A stretch of 64,000 bases of DNA from Nocardia vaccinii NBRC 15922 (GCF_001613305.1 NZ_BDCC01000017.1:62001-126000); one strand, 5' to 3'. Shown: positions 48,705 through 59,866, counted from the first letter of the stretch. The notes: a model not told the origin generated them from the sequence alone. Made by a program: numbers and translations.

Positions 48705-49187
48705 TCAGGCGGGGCTGGCGGCGTGATCCGTCGAGGGTCGCGAGGTCTCGGCCGCCTTGTTGTTCTCCCGGTTGACCAGGAAGCGCCCGAGCCCGACGCC
48801 CACCATGGCGGGGATGAAGATCATCAGCACGATGAACGCGGCGCCCGCGGTGATCTCGAAACCCAGGCCGTTGTCACCGAGATCGAAGGACGGAACGTAA
48901 TCCAGCGCCCAGGCCACCACGCCCGAGCCCAGACCGCCGACCACACCCGCCTTCAGCCAGCGCATGGTCAGATCCGCGCCGCCACGCTCGGGATCCGGAT
49001 GAGCCCGACGGTCGCCACGACCGTCGAACAGGCCCCAGGCCACTCCGGCAGCGATCAATACGATCAGGCAGACCAAGCGCATCCAAGCTCCCTGGGTCGG
49101 CCAGTTGATCATCCCGAAGCCCAGCAGGGTCCGCAGGACAACCGTCAGCACGCCCAGACCAATGGCGCGTAACACCCACGCATTCAT
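48705..49187 (-). CDS. Small four-helix membrane protein (B-4DMT transporter-like)
   Basis: A 160-residue protein with four hydrophobic helices: VLRAIGLGVLTVVLRTLLGF, RLVCLIVLIAAGVAWGLF, VVGGLGSGVVAWALDYV and GFEITAGAAFIVLMIFIPAMVGVGLG, and a polar C-terminus. Resembles the conserved membrane protein next to aroB/aroD and pepQ in mycobacteria, annotated as a B-4DMT family transporter. The ATG is 7 nt after TAGGGT (49195-49200, minus strand), so leaderless. A palindrome GTAACCGGTTAC (49226-49237) lies further upstream. Function unknown. Confidence 0.72.
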   Translation of the reverse strand: MNAWVLRAIGLGVLTVVLRTLLGFGMINWPTQGAWMRLVCLIVLIAAGVAWGLFDGRGDRRAHPDPERGGADLTMRWLKAGVVGGLGSGVVAWALDYVPSFDLGDNGLGFEITAGAAFIVLMIFIPAMVGVGLGRFLVNRENNKAAETSRPSTDHAASPA

Positions 49188-49262
49188 GTCGTCCACCCTA
49201 ACCTGCCGAAGGATTCGGAAAAATAGTAACCGGTTACAGTTCTGCAACCCGGACCGGGTGAA

Positions 49263-50096
49263 CTAGCCGTCCAGCGCCGCGATCATCGCAGCACGGGGCG
49301 CCTGGGCGCCGGTGAACTGCTCAACCTGGCCGTAGGCCTGGTTCAACAGCATCTGCAGCCCGCTGATCACCGTATGACCGGCCCGCAGGACCGCCTCGGC
49401 AACCGGGGTCGGCCACGGGTCGTAGATGGCGTCCAGCACCACCGGCGCGGCGGCGATCGAATCCGCTACCACCGCAGCACCGTTCGCGGGCACCGTGCTG
49501 ACCACCGCGTCGGCGCGGGCGCACGCGGCCCGCAGCCGCTCCGCGTCGAAATCGATCATCGTCGCCGACATCCCCAGGCGCCCGGCCAATTCCAGCGCGC
49601 TCGCGGACCGGCCGGCATCGCGCGCGACGACCGTGACCGCATGTGCCCCGAGTTCGGACAGCGCCAACAGCGCGGGCCGTGCGGTACCACCCGCACCGAT
49701 CACCACCGCCTCGGCGACCTTCTCGACGCCGCCGCCGCGCAGCGCGCCGCGCACCCCGTCCACATCGGTGCAGTCCGCCCGCCATCCGGACGCGGTCCGC
49801 ACCAGAGTATTCGCCGAACCGACCAGGATCGCCCGCTCGGTGCGCTCGGACGCGAACTCGAGCGCGGCCACCTTATCCGGCATCGTCACCGATAACCCCA
49901 CCCATTCGGGCCCCAGTCCGGCGACCAAACCGGGCAGCTGTTCGGCGGTGCACTCGATGCGCTCGTAGGTCCAATCCAGGCCGAGGGCGCGATACGCCGC
50001 CAGATGCAGCTGAGGTGAGCGGGAATGCGCGATCGGACTGCCCAGCACGCCCGCCCGGCGATGCGTGCGCACCGATGCGGTGCCGTTAGTGTCCAC
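49263..50096 (-). CDS. aroE: Shikimate dehydrogenase
   Basis: Reduces 3-dehydroshikimate with NADPH. 277 aa. Substrate part GVLGSPIAHSRSPQLHLAAY, catalytic Lys in LSVTMPDKVAAL, Asp in DCTDVDGVRGAL, and NADP loop VIGAGGTARPAL. GTG start, overlapping the end of mltG by 11 bp. Last gene of alaS-ruvX-mltG-aroE, the order known in mycobacteria, but separated here from aroC by the inverted segment. Confidence 0.95.
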   Translation of the reverse strand: MDTNGTASVRTHRRAGVLGSPIAHSRSPQLHLAAYRALGLDWTYERIECTAEQLPGLVAGLGPEWVGLSVTMPDKVAALEFASERTERAILVGSANTLVRTASGWRADCTDVDGVRGALRGGGVEKVAEAVVIGAGGTARPALLALSELGAHAVTVVARDAGRSASALELAGRLGMSATMIDFDAERLRAACARADAVVSTVPANGAAVVADSIAAAPVVLDAIYDPWPTPVAEAVLRAGHTVISGLQMLLNQAYGQVEQFTGAQAPRAAMIAALDG

Positions 50097-51903
50097 TGTC
50101 GAGAATTCCGCTCTGCCTGGCCTTTTCGATATTGCGCTGATGTTCGCTGTAGCTGTCGGTGAACAGGGTCATGCCCTGTTTGTCCACGGTGACGAAGTAC
50201 AGCCACGGCCCCGGTGTCGGATTCTCCATGGCACGCAACGCACCCAGCGAGGGTGAGGCGATCGGCGTCGCGGGCAAGCCGGACATGGCGTAGGTGTTCC
50301 ACGGGGTGCGCTTGGCCCGATCGGCGTCGCTGGTGGCGACCGCGAGCTTGTCCAAGGTGTAGTTCACCGTCGAATCGAACTGCAGCGGTTGATCGACTGC
50401 GAGCCGGTTCACGATCACTCGGGCCACCTTGGCCATATCGGCGGGCAGAGCCTCGCGCTCGACCAGCGAAGCCGCGGTCAGCGTCTGATACGGGTTCAAG
50501 TTGTTGGCGTTGGTCGTCAGCAGTCCGGTCGACTCGTAACTCTGCGCGCTCTGCCTGACCAGCTGGGCCAGAATCTGCGCCGGAGTCCCACTCGGATCGA
50601 AATCCCATGTGCCGGCTTCGATCAGGCCCTCGAGCTGGCGAGTGCGGTCGGGCACCTGACGCACCGAGTCCATCGCCCACTGCGGCACTCCGAGCGCGTT
50701 CAGGTCGGTACTCGCTCCGGCCGCGTCGAGCTGCTCGTAGGTGACGCACTTCTTCGCGCTGCCCGTGCCGATGCAACTGGCGTCGGCGATCTTGCGGTAG
50801 ATCCCGTCGCTGCGGGAACCGGTGTTCGCGTCGGTCGAATCGTGCAGCCGCCGCCCCTCGGAGATGACAACATTGCCGACCCGGGCGTTCTTGCTCATCA
50901 GCGCGGTCACCGCATCGGCGCCCTTACTGTGCGTCGGCACCGCGTAATAGCCGGGCTGCACCGAGTTCATCCCCGAATCCCGCACGGCCGCTTGATAGAA
51001 CGCGCCGGTACTCTTCACCACTCCCCGGTCGAGCATCGTCTTGGCGATCTGTTCCGCGGTGTCGCCGGGCGCGACACGTACGACCGTCAGCGGCCCGGAG
51101 GCACCGGTGTAATCGTCGGGGCCGCCGAAGCCGCCGATGAACTTGTATCCGGCGTAGACCACCGCGACGGCGAACAACACCACGAAGACCGTGCCGACGT
51201 AGATCAGATTGCGGCGGCGACGTTTGCGCTCGGCCGCTTTGCGGGAGGCGACGCGGGATCGACGTCCCCGCCCGGACCGGCCGCGCTGCGCCTCGTCCCG
51301 CGAGCCGGGCTTGCGAGTGCGCTGTGTCCCGGCGCCCGATCCACGAGCGCCGGACTTCCGGGTCGCGGATTTGCCACCAGTTTGCTTACGGGTCGTCCTG
51401 GCGCCGCCGGATTGGGTACGAGCGGTCTCCTCCCGAGTGCCTCGCTCGCGCTGCCGGGCCCGCTGCGGGGCGCGGCGCGGCGCGGGTTCGGGTTCTGTCG
51501 GCGGCTCCTGGTCGTAGTAGTCCTCGGCGTACTCGGCTTCGGCGTACTCCTGCTCGACATAGTCGTCCGGGTCGAGGTATCGATGCCCGCCGGTATAGGC
51601 GTTGTCGCCGTACTCGAACTCGCCGCTGGGATAACCGTCCTCGTACTCGTCGCGATAGGCCGGGATGACCGTGGTGTCGTCCTCGCGCTCATCCCACTCG
51701 TCCGGGGCCGCATGGCGCGCACGCCGACCGTGCCGGGGCTCGGCACCGCGCGGCGCGCCCAGCTCGGAGCCGCGCACGGCCCGGTTCTGCGCACTGTGCG
51801 CGGCACGCTCGTCCGCCTCCGCCCAATTGTCCGAGCGACGGTACCGCCGCTCCTCGGTGCTGCGCCGAAGACGTTCTTCGGCACGGAGCCAGCGGTCATT
51901 CAT
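50086..51903 (-). CDS. mltG: Endolytic murein transglycosylase MltG, with long charged N-terminus
   Basis: Membrane-anchored enzyme that cuts nascent peptidoglycan strands. 605 aa. Residues 1-~233 are a cytoplasmic low-complexity region (acidic/Tyr-rich first, then Arg/Gly/Thr-rich); one membrane helix at ~234-256 ([20 protein letters not shown]); the YceG domain contains the catalytic Glu in [10 protein letters not shown] and ends [23 protein letters not shown] overlaps the ruvX stop (ATGA). The extracellular domain alone is of family length, so the N-terminal region is an addition common in this order. Confidence 0.93.
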   Translation of the reverse strand: MNDRWLRAEERLRRSTEERRYRRSDNWAEADERAAHSAQNRAVRGSELGAPRGAEPRHGRRARHAAPDEWDEREDDTTVIPAYRDEYEDGYPSGEFEYGDNAYTGGHRYLDPDDYVEQEYAEAEYAEDYYDQEPPTEPEPAPRRAPQRARQRERGTREETARTQSGGARTTRKQTGGKSATRKSGARGSGAGTQRTRKPGSRDEAQRGRSGRGRRSRVASRKAAERKRRRRNLIYVGTVFVVLFAVAVVYAGYKFIGGFGGPDDYTGASGPLTVVRVAPGDTAEQIAKTMLDRGVVKSTGAFYQAAVRDSGMNSVQPGYYAVPTHSKGADAVTALMSKNARVGNVVISEGRRLHDSTDANTGSRSDGIYRKIADASCIGTGSAKKCVTYEQLDAAGASTDLNALGVPQWAMDSVRQVPDRTRQLEGLIEAGTWDFDPSGTPAQILAQLVRQSAQSYESTGLLTTNANNLNPYQTLTAASLVEREALPADMAKVARVIVNRLAVDQPLQFDSTVNYTLDKLAVATSDADRAKRTPWNTYAMSGLPATPIASPSLGALRAMENPTPGPWLYFVTVDKQGMTLFTDSYSEHQRNIEKARQSGILDSGH

Positions 51904-52490
51904 TCGCCCACCCCGCCGCCTGCGTCACCGGCCGACCTTAGCACCGTACTCCGTTCGTCCAACCACCCTTGCAGGATCGATACGGCCGCCGCCTGGTCGA
52001 TCATCTGCCGCTGCCCACGTGCGCGAACTCCACTGTCTCGCAGTGCACGTGCAGCTGCCACCGTAGTCAAACGTTCGTCGGAAAGTCTTATCGGCACATC
52101 GGGAAGCACCAATTGCAAACTCTTCGCAAACCTTTCGGCGAGTGTCGCCGAAGCGCCGTTCTCGCCACGAAGAGTGCGCGGAAGCCCAACGATCACCTCG
52201 ACGGCCTCATATTCCCGCACAATCTCGGCAATACGGGTCAGATCGGTTGCGGGAGCGCCTTTCCCTCTACCCGCGCCGCCCTTGCCCTTCCCGGCGCGCG
52301 GCACCGTCTCGACCGGAGTGGCCAGGATTCCGTCCGGATCGCAGGAGGCGACACCGATGCGGACCGTGCCCACATCGATGCCGATCCGCCTCCCGCGGCC
52401 AGGATCGGTCGCGGCGTCCGGCCGATCGGAAACCGGACCGGACGCCGGTGAGGAACCCTCCGAAGTTTCGTCCCCCGGGGAGCTGTGCAT
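51900..52490 (-). CDS. ruvX: Holliday junction resolvase-like / pre-16S rRNA nuclease YqgF
   Basis: RNase H-fold nuclease of the YqgF/RuvX family. 196 aa with ~35 extra N-terminal residues. First acidic motif [44 protein letters not shown]-terminal Asp region [19 protein letters not shown] shares a base with the alaS stop (TGATG) and its stop overlaps mltG, so alaS-ruvX-mltG are translationally coupled. Confidence 0.93.
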   Translation of the reverse strand: MHSSPGDETSEGSSPASGPVSDRPDAATDPGRGRRIGIDVGTVRIGVASCDPDGILATPVETVPRAGKGKGGAGRGKGAPATDLTRIAEIVREYEAVEVIVGLPRTLRGENGASATLAERFAKSLQLVLPDVPIRLSDERLTTVAAARALRDSGVRARGQRQMIDQAAAVSILQGWLDERSTVLRSAGDAGGGVGE

Positions 52491-55153
52491 CAGGCGGCGA
52501 GCTCGGCCACCCGCGCACGCACGGCAGCCAGACCGGGCGCGATCCCGGACGGGTCCGATCCCGCGCCCTGCGCCATCTCCGGCTTGCCGCCACCACGTCC
52601 GGCGATGCTCGGTCCGAAGCTGCCGACCAGATCACCGGCCTTGAAGCCGAGGTCCTGCGCGGACTTGTTCACCGCGACCACGAACGGCACCTTGCCGCCG
52701 TCATTGCCCAGCAGCACCACCACGGCCGGTTCACTGCCGAAGCGGCCGCGGATATCCCCGGCCAGGGTGCGCAGATCACCCGGACCGACACCCTCCGGCG
52801 CGGCCGCGGCCACCAGCAGCACCCGGCCGACTCGCTCGGCCTCGTCGACGAACTTCCCGGCCTGCGACAGCACGGCCTGCACCTTGGTCCGCTCGAGTTC
52901 CCGCTCGGCGACCTTCAGCCGCTCCACCAGCTGCTCCACGCGCGCGGGCACCTCTTCGCTGGGCACCTTCAACGAGGAGGCGACCCCGGCCAGCAGCGCA
53001 CGCTCCTTGGCCAGGTAGCGGTACGAGTCCAGGCCGACGAACGCCTCCACGCGCCGCACACCCGAACCGACCGAGGATTCACCGAGCACGGTGATCGGGC
53101 CGATCTGCGAGGAATGCTCGACATGCGTACCGCCGCACAGCTCCATCGAGAACGGGCCGCCGATTTCCACGACGCGCACCTCGTCGCCGTAGTTCTCGCC
53201 GAACAGCGCCATCGCGCCCATCGCCTTGGCCTTGGGCAGATCGGTGACGAAGGTGTTCACCGGGAAGTCCGCGCCCACAGCGTCGTTGGAGACCGCCTCG
53301 ATATCGGCCTTCTGCGATTCGGACAGCTGGCCCTGCCAGTTGAAGTCGAAGCGCAGATAACCAGGCTTGTTCAGCGAACCGGCCTGCACCGCGTTCGGGC
53401 CGAGCACCTGACGCAGCGCGGCATGCACCATGTGCGTGCCCGAGTGGCCCTGGGTCGCGCCCCGCCGCCACGCCGGATCCACCTGCGCCAGAACCGTATC
53501 GCCCTCGGTGATCCGGCCCTGTTCGACGGTGGTCTTGTGCACCCACAGCTGCTTGGCGATCTTCTGCACGTCGTTGACGCGTACCTTCAGCCCCGACGCG
53601 GTGAGCGAACCCCGGTCGGCGATCTGACCGCCGGATTCCGCGTACAGCGGGCTGCGATCCAGGATCACCTCGACGCTCTGTCCCGCGGACGCCACCGGAA
53701 CCCGCACGCCGTCGGAGATGAGCGCGAGAACCTTCGCCTCCGAAGTGAGTTCGTCGAATCCGGTGAACTCCGTCGGACCGCGGTCGACCAACTCCTTGTA
53801 GATGGTCAGGTCGGCGTGCGCGTGCTTGCGGGACTGGGCGTCCTCCTTGGCGCGCTGACGCTGCTCAGCCATCAGCGAGCGGAAGCCCACCTCGTCGACC
53901 TCGAGTCCGGCCTCGGCGGCCATCTCCAGGGTCAGATCGATCGGGAAACCGTAGGTGTCGTGCAGGGTGAACGCATCCGAACCGGCGATCCGCGCCCCAC
54001 CAACCGAGCGCACCTCGGCCACGGTGTCGTCGAACAGCTTCGAACCGGTGGCCAGCGTCTTGAGGAACGCGGTCTCCTCACCGACCGCGACCGTCTCGAT
54101 CCGTCCGAGATCACTGGCCAGTTCCGGATACGAGGGAGCCATCAGCCCGCTCACGACCGACATGAACTCGCTCATCACCGGCTTGTCCGCACCCAGCAGC
54201 CGGGCCGAGCGCACGATCCGGCGCAGCAGGCGGCGCAGCACGTAACCGCGGCCGTCGTTGCCGGGATTCACGCCGTCGGCGATCAGCATGGCCGCCGTGC
54301 GGGCGTGATCGGCGATGACGCGGAAGCGCACGTCGTCGGAGTGTTCGACGCCGTAGGCCCGGCCGGTCAGCTCCTCGGCCCGGGTGATGATGGGGCGCAG
54401 CAGATCGGTCTCGTAGACATTGTCGACGCCCTGCAGCAGGAACGCGACGCGCTCGACACCCATACCGGTGTCGATATTCTTCTTCGGCAGCGGGCCGAGG
54501 ATCTCGAAATCGTCCTTGCCGCGCCCCTCACCACGCTCGTTCTGCATGAACACGAGATTCCAGATCTCGAGGTAGCGATCCTCGTCGGCCTCGGGCCCAC
54601 CTTCGCGCCCGTACTCCGGGCCGCGGTCGTAGTAGATCTCCGAACAGGGGCCGCACGGACCGGGAATGCCCATGGACCAGTAGTTGTCCGCCATGTCGCG
54701 GCGCTGGATCCGCTCCGGCGGCACACCGACCGACAGCCAGATCTTCTCGGCCTCGTCGTCGTCCAGATAGACGGTGGCCCAAAGCTTTTCGGGATCGAAG
54801 CCGTAGCCGCCGTCCTCGACCGACCCGGTCAGCAGCGACCAGGCCAGCTCGATCGCCCCGCGCTTGAAGTAGTCGCCGAAGCTGAAGTTGCCGGCCATCT
54901 GGAAGAAGGTGTTGTGCCGGGTGGTGATGCCGACGTTCTCGATATCCAGCGTCCGCACGCACTTCTGCACGCTCGTCGCGGTGGCGAATGCCGGGGTTTG
55001 CTGACCGAGGAAATACGGCACGAACTGCACCATGCCTGCGTTGACGAACAGCAGGTTGGGGTCGGCCAGGATCAGGGAGGCACTGGGCACCTCGGTGTGG
55101 CCGGCATGGACGAAATGGTCCAGGAAGCGCCGTCGAATCTCGTGGGTCTGCAC
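52490..55153 (-). CDS. alaS: Alanyl-tRNA synthetase
   Basis: Charges tRNA-Ala. 887 aa, full length. Class II catalytic core with [22 protein letters not shown]; editing domain zinc motifs [12 protein letters not shown] and [13 protein letters not shown]-terminal C-Ala domain with [26 protein letters not shown] start; a TAGGCT -10-like box lies 8 nt upstream (55162-55167, minus strand), so possibly leaderless. First of the alaS-ruvX-mltG-aroE run. Confidence 0.97.
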   Translation of the reverse strand: MQTHEIRRRFLDHFVHAGHTEVPSASLILADPNLLFVNAGMVQFVPYFLGQQTPAFATATSVQKCVRTLDIENVGITTRHNTFFQMAGNFSFGDYFKRGAIELAWSLLTGSVEDGGYGFDPEKLWATVYLDDDEAEKIWLSVGVPPERIQRRDMADNYWSMGIPGPCGPCSEIYYDRGPEYGREGGPEADEDRYLEIWNLVFMQNERGEGRGKDDFEILGPLPKKNIDTGMGVERVAFLLQGVDNVYETDLLRPIITRAEELTGRAYGVEHSDDVRFRVIADHARTAAMLIADGVNPGNDGRGYVLRRLLRRIVRSARLLGADKPVMSEFMSVVSGLMAPSYPELASDLGRIETVAVGEETAFLKTLATGSKLFDDTVAEVRSVGGARIAGSDAFTLHDTYGFPIDLTLEMAAEAGLEVDEVGFRSLMAEQRQRAKEDAQSRKHAHADLTIYKELVDRGPTEFTGFDELTSEAKVLALISDGVRVPVASAGQSVEVILDRSPLYAESGGQIADRGSLTASGLKVRVNDVQKIAKQLWVHKTTVEQGRITEGDTVLAQVDPAWRRGATQGHSGTHMVHAALRQVLGPNAVQAGSLNKPGYLRFDFNWQGQLSESQKADIEAVSNDAVGADFPVNTFVTDLPKAKAMGAMALFGENYGDEVRVVEIGGPFSMELCGGTHVEHSSQIGPITVLGESSVGSGVRRVEAFVGLDSYRYLAKERALLAGVASSLKVPSEEVPARVEQLVERLKVAERELERTKVQAVLSQAGKFVDEAERVGRVLLVAAAAPEGVGPGDLRTLAGDIRGRFGSEPAVVVLLGNDGGKVPFVVAVNKSAQDLGFKAGDLVGSFGPSIAGRGGGKPEMAQGAGSDPSGIAPGLAAVRARVAELAA

Positions 55154-55265
55154 GAATATCCAGCCTACCGGGCGTGGTCCAGCGGATATTACCGGGCCTT
55201 TGGCCTCCGTCCCTCTCCTCGTGCCCGGGTTGGCGTTCCCCGGCGGTAGCGGAGCTCAGGCGACC

Positions 55266-56618
55266 TCAACGGCCTCGGACTATTCGGCGGAGTTTGGTCA
55301 CCCGGGGGCCGACTTCGCGTTCATAGCCGTGGTCGGTGGGGGCGTAGTAGTCGGTGCCGACGAGTTCGTCGGGAGGGTATTGCTGGGACAACACGCCGTC
55401 GGGGTGGTCGTGGGGGTACTTGTAGCCCTGGGCGTTGCCGAGCTTCGCGGCACCGGCGTAGTGGCCGTCGCGCAGGTGCGCGGGTACCGCACCGGCCTTG
55501 CCCTGACCGATATCGGATATGGCCGCGCCGATCGCGGCCGCCACGGCACCGGATTTCGGGGCGGTGGCGACGTGGATGGTGGCGTGCGCGAGCGCGAGCT
55601 GCGCCTCGGGCATGCCGACCAGCTGCACCACCTGGGCGGCGGCGACGGCGGTCTGCAACGCGGTCGGGTCGGCCATGCCGACGTCCTCGCTGGCCTGGAT
55701 CATCAGGCGGCGGGCGATGAAGCGCGGATCCTCACCGGCGCTGATCATCCGGGCCAGATAGTGCAGCGCCGCGTCGACGTCCGACCCGCGCAGGGATTTG
55801 ATGTAGGCGCTGATCACGTCGTAGTGCTGATCTCCGGCGCGGTCGTAGCGCACGGCCGCGCGATCGACGCTCGCCTCCACCAGATCCACGCCGACGCTGC
55901 CATCCAGCGAAGATTCCGCCGAGGCCTCCAGCGCGGTCAACGCGCGACGCGCATCTCCACCGGCGATGCGCACGATGTGATCCAGCGCCTCCTCGCTGAT
56001 CGCGTACTCACCGCCCAGTCCGCGCGGATCGTCCGCGGCTCGGCGCAACACCTGCCGGATATCGTTCTCCGACAACGACTTCAGCTGCAGCACCAGCGAC
56101 CGTGACAGCAGCGGCGACACCACCGAGAAGGACGGGTTCTCCGTCGTCGCGCCCACCAGCAGCACGATCCGGTTCTCCACCGCGGCCAGCAACGCGTCCT
56201 GCTGGGTCTTGGAGAACCGGTGTACCTCGTCGATGAAAAGCACCGTCTGCTCACCGGCCAGCAACCGGCGCCGGGCCACATCGATGACCGCCCGCACCTC
56301 CTTGACCCCGGCCGACAACGCCGACAACGCCTCGAACCGGCGACCGGTCGCCTGGGAGATCAACGAGGCCAGCGTCGTCTTACCGGTCCCGGGCGGCCCG
56401 TACAGCAGCACCGACGCCGCACCGGACCCCTCGATCAGCCGCCGCAGCGGTGAACCCGCACCCAGGAGATGCTGCTGACCGACCACCTCGTCCAAACTCG
56501 CCGGGCGCATCCGCACCGCCAGCGGCGCCAACCGCCCGGCGGCCTGCCCCAGCGAGAACTCCTCCGTACCAGCCGACGGAGCCGGCGCGCCGGGAGCTTC
56601 GAACAGCCCCTCATTCAT
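55266..56618 (-). CDS. rarA: Replication-associated recombination AAA+ ATPase RarA/MgsA
   Basis: Clamp-loader-like AAA+ ATPase acting at stalled forks. 450 aa. [18 protein letters not shown], Walker [16 protein letters not shown], Walker [17 protein letters not shown], sensor 1 GATTENPSF, and the C-terminal tetramer domain ([17 protein letters not shown]). ATG with GAGG 8 nt upstream. Lies 112 bp upstream of alaS on the same strand. Confidence 0.95.
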   Translation of the reverse strand: MNEGLFEAPGAPAPSAGTEEFSLGQAAGRLAPLAVRMRPASLDEVVGQQHLLGAGSPLRRLIEGSGAASVLLYGPPGTGKTTLASLISQATGRRFEALSALSAGVKEVRAVIDVARRRLLAGEQTVLFIDEVHRFSKTQQDALLAAVENRIVLLVGATTENPSFSVVSPLLSRSLVLQLKSLSENDIRQVLRRAADDPRGLGGEYAISEEALDHIVRIAGGDARRALTALEASAESSLDGSVGVDLVEASVDRAAVRYDRAGDQHYDVISAYIKSLRGSDVDAALHYLARMISAGEDPRFIARRLMIQASEDVGMADPTALQTAVAAAQVVQLVGMPEAQLALAHATIHVATAPKSGAVAAAIGAAISDIGQGKAGAVPAHLRDGHYAGAAKLGNAQGYKYPHDHPDGVLSQQYPPDELVGTDYYAPTDHGYEREVGPRVTKLRRIVRGR

Positions 56619-56832
56619 TGCCGAACCTCACCCGATCCCCTTCGCACTGTCTGCGAGCCCACACCTCGGACCAGTGTCCGCACCCGGAGGTGTGCGCCGC
56701 GGAACGGCCTGTCGCCGACCACGCGCCCGAATTCACCCACGCTCGACCACACCCGCCGCCGTACGCGGGCGATCGGTTCGTTCATTCACGAATCAACCGT
56801 ACCGACCTGCACCGACATCCTCGGCCGTCGGC

Positions 56833-57441
56833 TCATTCGGCGGAGGTGTGCGGATCGGCGCGGCCGGACAGCAGGATGCGCACCGCCTCGGCATCGATAT
56901 CGCCCTGCAGCTCCGCATCGGTCATGTCCTCCAGCCCTGCCGCACCCCGCAGGAACGACCCGAACAGTTGCCAGCCCAGCGACAACGCCGCCACATGAGC
57001 CACGGCCAGCGACGCATCGTGATCCGACCCGTGGAACGGCCGCGCCCGCTCGATCAGTCGCGAGATCACCGGGAAGTCGCGCTGCATACGGGCGACGGGG
57101 TAGCCGTCCAGGATGCTGCGGGCCAGCACGGTCAGATGCCGGCGCAGCGCGACATCCAGCGGAGAGCGATCACCGGGACCCGAACGTTCCAGTGCCGCAA
57201 GCGATTCAGCGGCCAGCTCGTCCAGCACCCGGGCCACCAGCTGATCCTTGGCCCCGAAGTGCCGGAACACCAGGCCGTGATTGACCCCGGCCCGCTCGGC
57301 GATATCGCGGATGGAGGTCGCGGCCGGGCCGCGCTCGGCGAACAGCTCGGCGGCGTGCGTCAGCACCGCGGCCACGACCGCATCCCGCCCGACCGGAGTC
57401 TCACCGGGTCCGGGCGTACCGGTTGCGCGATCTGTAGTCAT
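56833..57441 (-). CDS. TetR-family regulator, divergent from TauD-like dioxygenase
   Basis: A 202-residue TetR regulator: helix-turn-helix TSIRDIAERAGVNHGLVFRHFGAKDQL, then a helical domain. The ATG at 57441 falls inside a TGTAGTC-N4-GACTACA palindrome and is 6 nt after a -10 box TAATGT (57448-57453, minus strand); a leaderless gene whose operator covers the start would be tightly autoregulated. The same palindrome recurs before the divergent dioxygenase. Confidence 0.86.
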   Translation of the reverse strand: MTTDRATGTPGPGETPVGRDAVVAAVLTHAAELFAERGPAATSIRDIAERAGVNHGLVFRHFGAKDQLVARVLDELAAESLAALERSGPGDRSPLDVALRRHLTVLARSILDGYPVARMQRDFPVISRLIERARPFHGSDHDASLAVAHVAALSLGWQLFGSFLRGAAGLEDMTDAELQGDIDAEAVRILLSGRADPHTSAE

Positions 57442-57485
57442 GCGACTACATTAACGCATGGAACGCCTGTAGTCGTACGACTACA
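57433..57485. promoter_or_regulatory. Twin TetR operator TGTAGTC-N4-GACTACA
   Basis: Two 18-bp palindromes with identical 7-bp arms: 57433-57450 (spacer ATGC) and 57468-57485 (spacer GTAC, perfect), 35 bp centre to centre. They lie between the divergent TetR (start 57441) and TauD-like (start 57510) genes and overlap the TetR -10 and start codon. Confidence 0.78.
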
Positions 57486-57509
57486 CTCGACCGGACCCAA
57501 GGAGCCGAC

Positions 57510-58460
57510 ATGACCGAAGCACCCGCCGTCGCCGAACCCGAACCCACCGTGCGCCCGTTCCCGCTGCCGGGATATCCCCTGCTGGTCGGACCGTTCACCC
57601 ATCTGACCGCCGAACATCGGCGCCTGTCCGCGCTGCGCTGGCAGCATTTCGACGCCCAACTCGTCGGCACCACGCTCGGCGGCCGGATCAGCGGGATCGA
57701 TCTGCGCGAACCGCTGGCGGAGGAGGTCGTCGCCGAATTGCGGCAGGCGCTGCACGAGTACAAGGTGCTGTTCTTCCGCGACCAGCCGATCACCCCGGCC
57801 CAGCACGTCGCGTTCGCCCGGGGGTTCGGCGAACTCGAGGTGCATCCGGCGCTCGGGTCCAATTCCGACCAGCCCGAACTGGTCCGATTCGCGAAGGGCG
57901 CGGACGTCGCGGGACTCGAGAACACCTGGCATCACGATGTGACCTGGCGGCCGCGGCCGTCGATGGGCGCGATCCTGCACGCGATCTCGGTGCCCGAGGT
58001 CGGCGGCGACACCCTGTTCTCGGATATGTACGCCGCGTACGCGGCGCTGGACGAGGACACCCGCGCACTCGCCGACGAGCTCACCGCGGTCCACGACTTC
58101 ACCCGGGCCTTCGGCCGCGCGGCCGCACCCGGGGAACGCGAGCGCATGCGGGCCGAACATCCCAGCGTCGAACACCCCGTGGTGTGCACCCACGCGGCCA
58201 CCGGCCGCCGCCATCTCTACGTCAACCGGATCTTCGTCGACCACATCGCCGGACGAACCCCCGAGGCGAGCCGCGAACTACTGGACCGGCTGTGCCGGCA
58301 GGCCGACTACCCCGAACACCAGGTTCGCCTGCACTGGGAGCCGCACACCGTCGCCTTCTGGGACAACCGGGCGGTACAGCATTACGCCACCAGCGACTAC
58401 TGGCCGCAGGTCCGGGTCATGGAACGCGCGTCCATCGTCGGACCCCGCCCATCCCGCTGA
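57510..58460 (+). CDS. TauD/TfdA-family 2-oxoglutarate dioxygenase
   Basis: A 316-residue Fe(II)/2-oxoglutarate dioxygenase of the taurine/sulfonate and related alkyl-sulfate group. GTTLGGRISGIDLREPL near the start, metal His-x-Asp in WHHDVTWRPRPSMG, EVGGDTLFSDMYAAY, and the distal His/Arg in TVAFWDNRAVQHYATSDYW. Could release sulfite or sulfate from an organosulfur compound or hydroxylate another substrate. ATG with AAGGAG at 6 nt. Controlled by the divergent TetR rather than by a sulfur regulator visible here. Confidence 0.88.
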   Translation: MTEAPAVAEPEPTVRPFPLPGYPLLVGPFTHLTAEHRRLSALRWQHFDAQLVGTTLGGRISGIDLREPLAEEVVAELRQALHEYKVLFFRDQPITPAQHVAFARGFGELEVHPALGSNSDQPELVRFAKGADVAGLENTWHHDVTWRPRPSMGAILHAISVPEVGGDTLFSDMYAAYAALDEDTRALADELTAVHDFTRAFGRAAAPGERERMRAEHPSVEHPVVCTHAATGRRHLYVNRIFVDHIAGRTPEASRELLDRLCRQADYPEHQVRLHWEPHTVAFWDNRAVQHYATSDYWPQVRVMERASIVGPRPSR

Positions 58461-58467
58461 GCGGGGT

Positions 58468-59637
58468 CTATTCTTCCCAGAATTCCTCGAGCGTGGCCGA
58501 GACGTGCTCGGCGAAATCGCCCAGGATGTCGTCGCCGGTGCACCGGGCGTCCTCGGCCAAGGCGGCCCAGCGATTGATCAGGGCCGCCGAGCGCGGAATC
58601 GACAGGCCGTGCTCGCGAGCGGCGGCGATGCGGGCGTGATCGGCGGGCAGGAACCAGTACGTGGTCAGCCACACCCAGATCAGGCGCGCCTCCAGGATCC
58701 GCTCGGCGAGTACGGCGTCGTCGGCCAGGGCGGGCCACACGCCCACCACCTCCGAACGCCACGCCTCGACCAGCTGACGGGCGCGTTCGCGGGAGAGTTC
58801 GACGTCGCACAAGCAGCCGGGGAAGGAGACCAGCGCATAGGCGATATCCAGCGTGGCGTCGCGGAATCCGCCCCACTCGTAGTCCAGGAACCGGGCACCC
58901 TCGGCGTTGAGAATGATATTGTCCGGACACAGGTCCGAGGGGCTGAAGGCACGATGACGGCCCGCGGAGAACAACCGGTTGCCCGCGACGATGCGTTCGG
59001 CGATCTCGCCGGGGACCTCGATGTTCAGCTCGCGGTGCAGCATGCGGGGCACCTCGCCGATCGCGGCCTCGGCCTGCTGGGCGATACCGTCCACCCGGTG
59101 CGCCACGTCGACGCGCCGCAACAACGCCACGAAGTCGGGCTCGCGACCGACCGTGGCCGCGTGCATGCGGCCCATCGCCTGAGCGAAGGCCATCAGCGCA
59201 TTGCGGCTGGCCGGCTCGGCGCCCGAACGCAGCACCGTGGTGAGCGAGGCGTTCTCGCCCAGATCGCTCAGGATCAGCAGCCGGGCGGGCAGATCGTGGG
59301 CCAGCAGATACGCACCGGGCCGATGCCTGCTGCTGAGGGCGGTGGTGAACTGGTAGGACACCGCCTCACGAAGAAATGCCGCGTCGATGCTCGCCACGCC
59401 GGGCACGAGGCCACCGATGCGGCGATCCTGCGCCGCACCGCGGAGCTGTTTGACGATGAGCGTGCGCGGAAGTGAGAAGGCATTCTCCGCGACACGCACA
59501 CGTAGTACCGTCGTCCGGCCACTGCCGCCGAGCTCTATCGGATCGCTGAGCTTCACCGGAGCACCCATTCGCTTTGTGAGCAAATGCTGTGCCGCGGACA
59601 CGACTTCGGTGGCGCGTTCGGCCAATAGTGCGGTCAT
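58468..59637 (-). CDS. APH/choline-kinase-like phosphotransferase
   Basis: A 389-residue protein of the aminoglycoside phosphotransferase/kinase-like fold. N-lobe with TVLRVRVAENAFSLPRTLIVKQL; catalytic region HRAFSPSDLCPDNIILN (Brenner-type, with Asp and Asn kept though the HGD order is altered) and FLDYEWGGFRDATLD for the metal Asp. Substrate unknown; not evidence of antibiotic resistance by itself. ATG at 59637, 8 nt after TAACTT; the frame is open to 60120 but that part is antisense of the next gene. It is convergent with the TauD gene, 7 bp apart. Confidence 0.77.
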   Translation of the reverse strand: MTALLAERATEVVSAAQHLLTKRMGAPVKLSDPIELGGSGRTTVLRVRVAENAFSLPRTLIVKQLRGAAQDRRIGGLVPGVASIDAAFLREAVSYQFTTALSSRHRPGAYLLAHDLPARLLILSDLGENASLTTVLRSGAEPASRNALMAFAQAMGRMHAATVGREPDFVALLRRVDVAHRVDGIAQQAEAAIGEVPRMLHRELNIEVPGEIAERIVAGNRLFSAGRHRAFSPSDLCPDNIILNAEGARFLDYEWGGFRDATLDIAYALVSFPGCLCDVELSRERARQLVEAWRSEVVGVWPALADDAVLAERILEARLIWVWLTTYWFLPADHARIAAAREHGLSIPRSAALINRWAALAEDARCTGDDILGDFAEHVSATLEEFWEE

Positions 59638-59834
59638 CGCGATCCAAGTTACTCGCTTCAGGTCACTTTCAGCGAGCGGTTCCACAACCTTTCGCGCGTC
59701 GCTCGGCGTGTCTCGATGAACTGCGGGCCGTCGGCGCGAGAGGCTGGAGGTCCGCGCACGACGTGCATCACGTACGGGATCATCCTGCCCATCAGGTATT
59801 ACGACATTTCGGACAGGAATACTCTCGAGGCTGC

Positions 59835-59866
59835 TTGACACGACGCGGGCGGTTCCGGTTGTGTCA
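59835..59866 (+). promoter_or_regulatory. Probable promoter for Pro/Gly-rich membrane protein
   Basis: TTGACA (59835-59840), an exact -35 consensus, with TTGTGT 18 bp downstream (59859-59864) as a weak -10. The element is framed by an inverted repeat TGACAC (59836-59841) / GTGTCA (59861-59866), which could be a regulator site. About 55 nt of leader to the ATG at 59921. Confidence 0.4.

Noticed and set aside
52142..55249. 1035-codon plus-strand open frame opposite alaS
   Set aside because: Antisense to a full-length alanyl-tRNA synthetase with all motifs; shadow composition.
58468..59637. Aminoglycoside resistance gene
   Set aside because: The fold is APH-like, but the catalytic motif is altered and the family includes many unrelated small-molecule kinases; no support for resistance.
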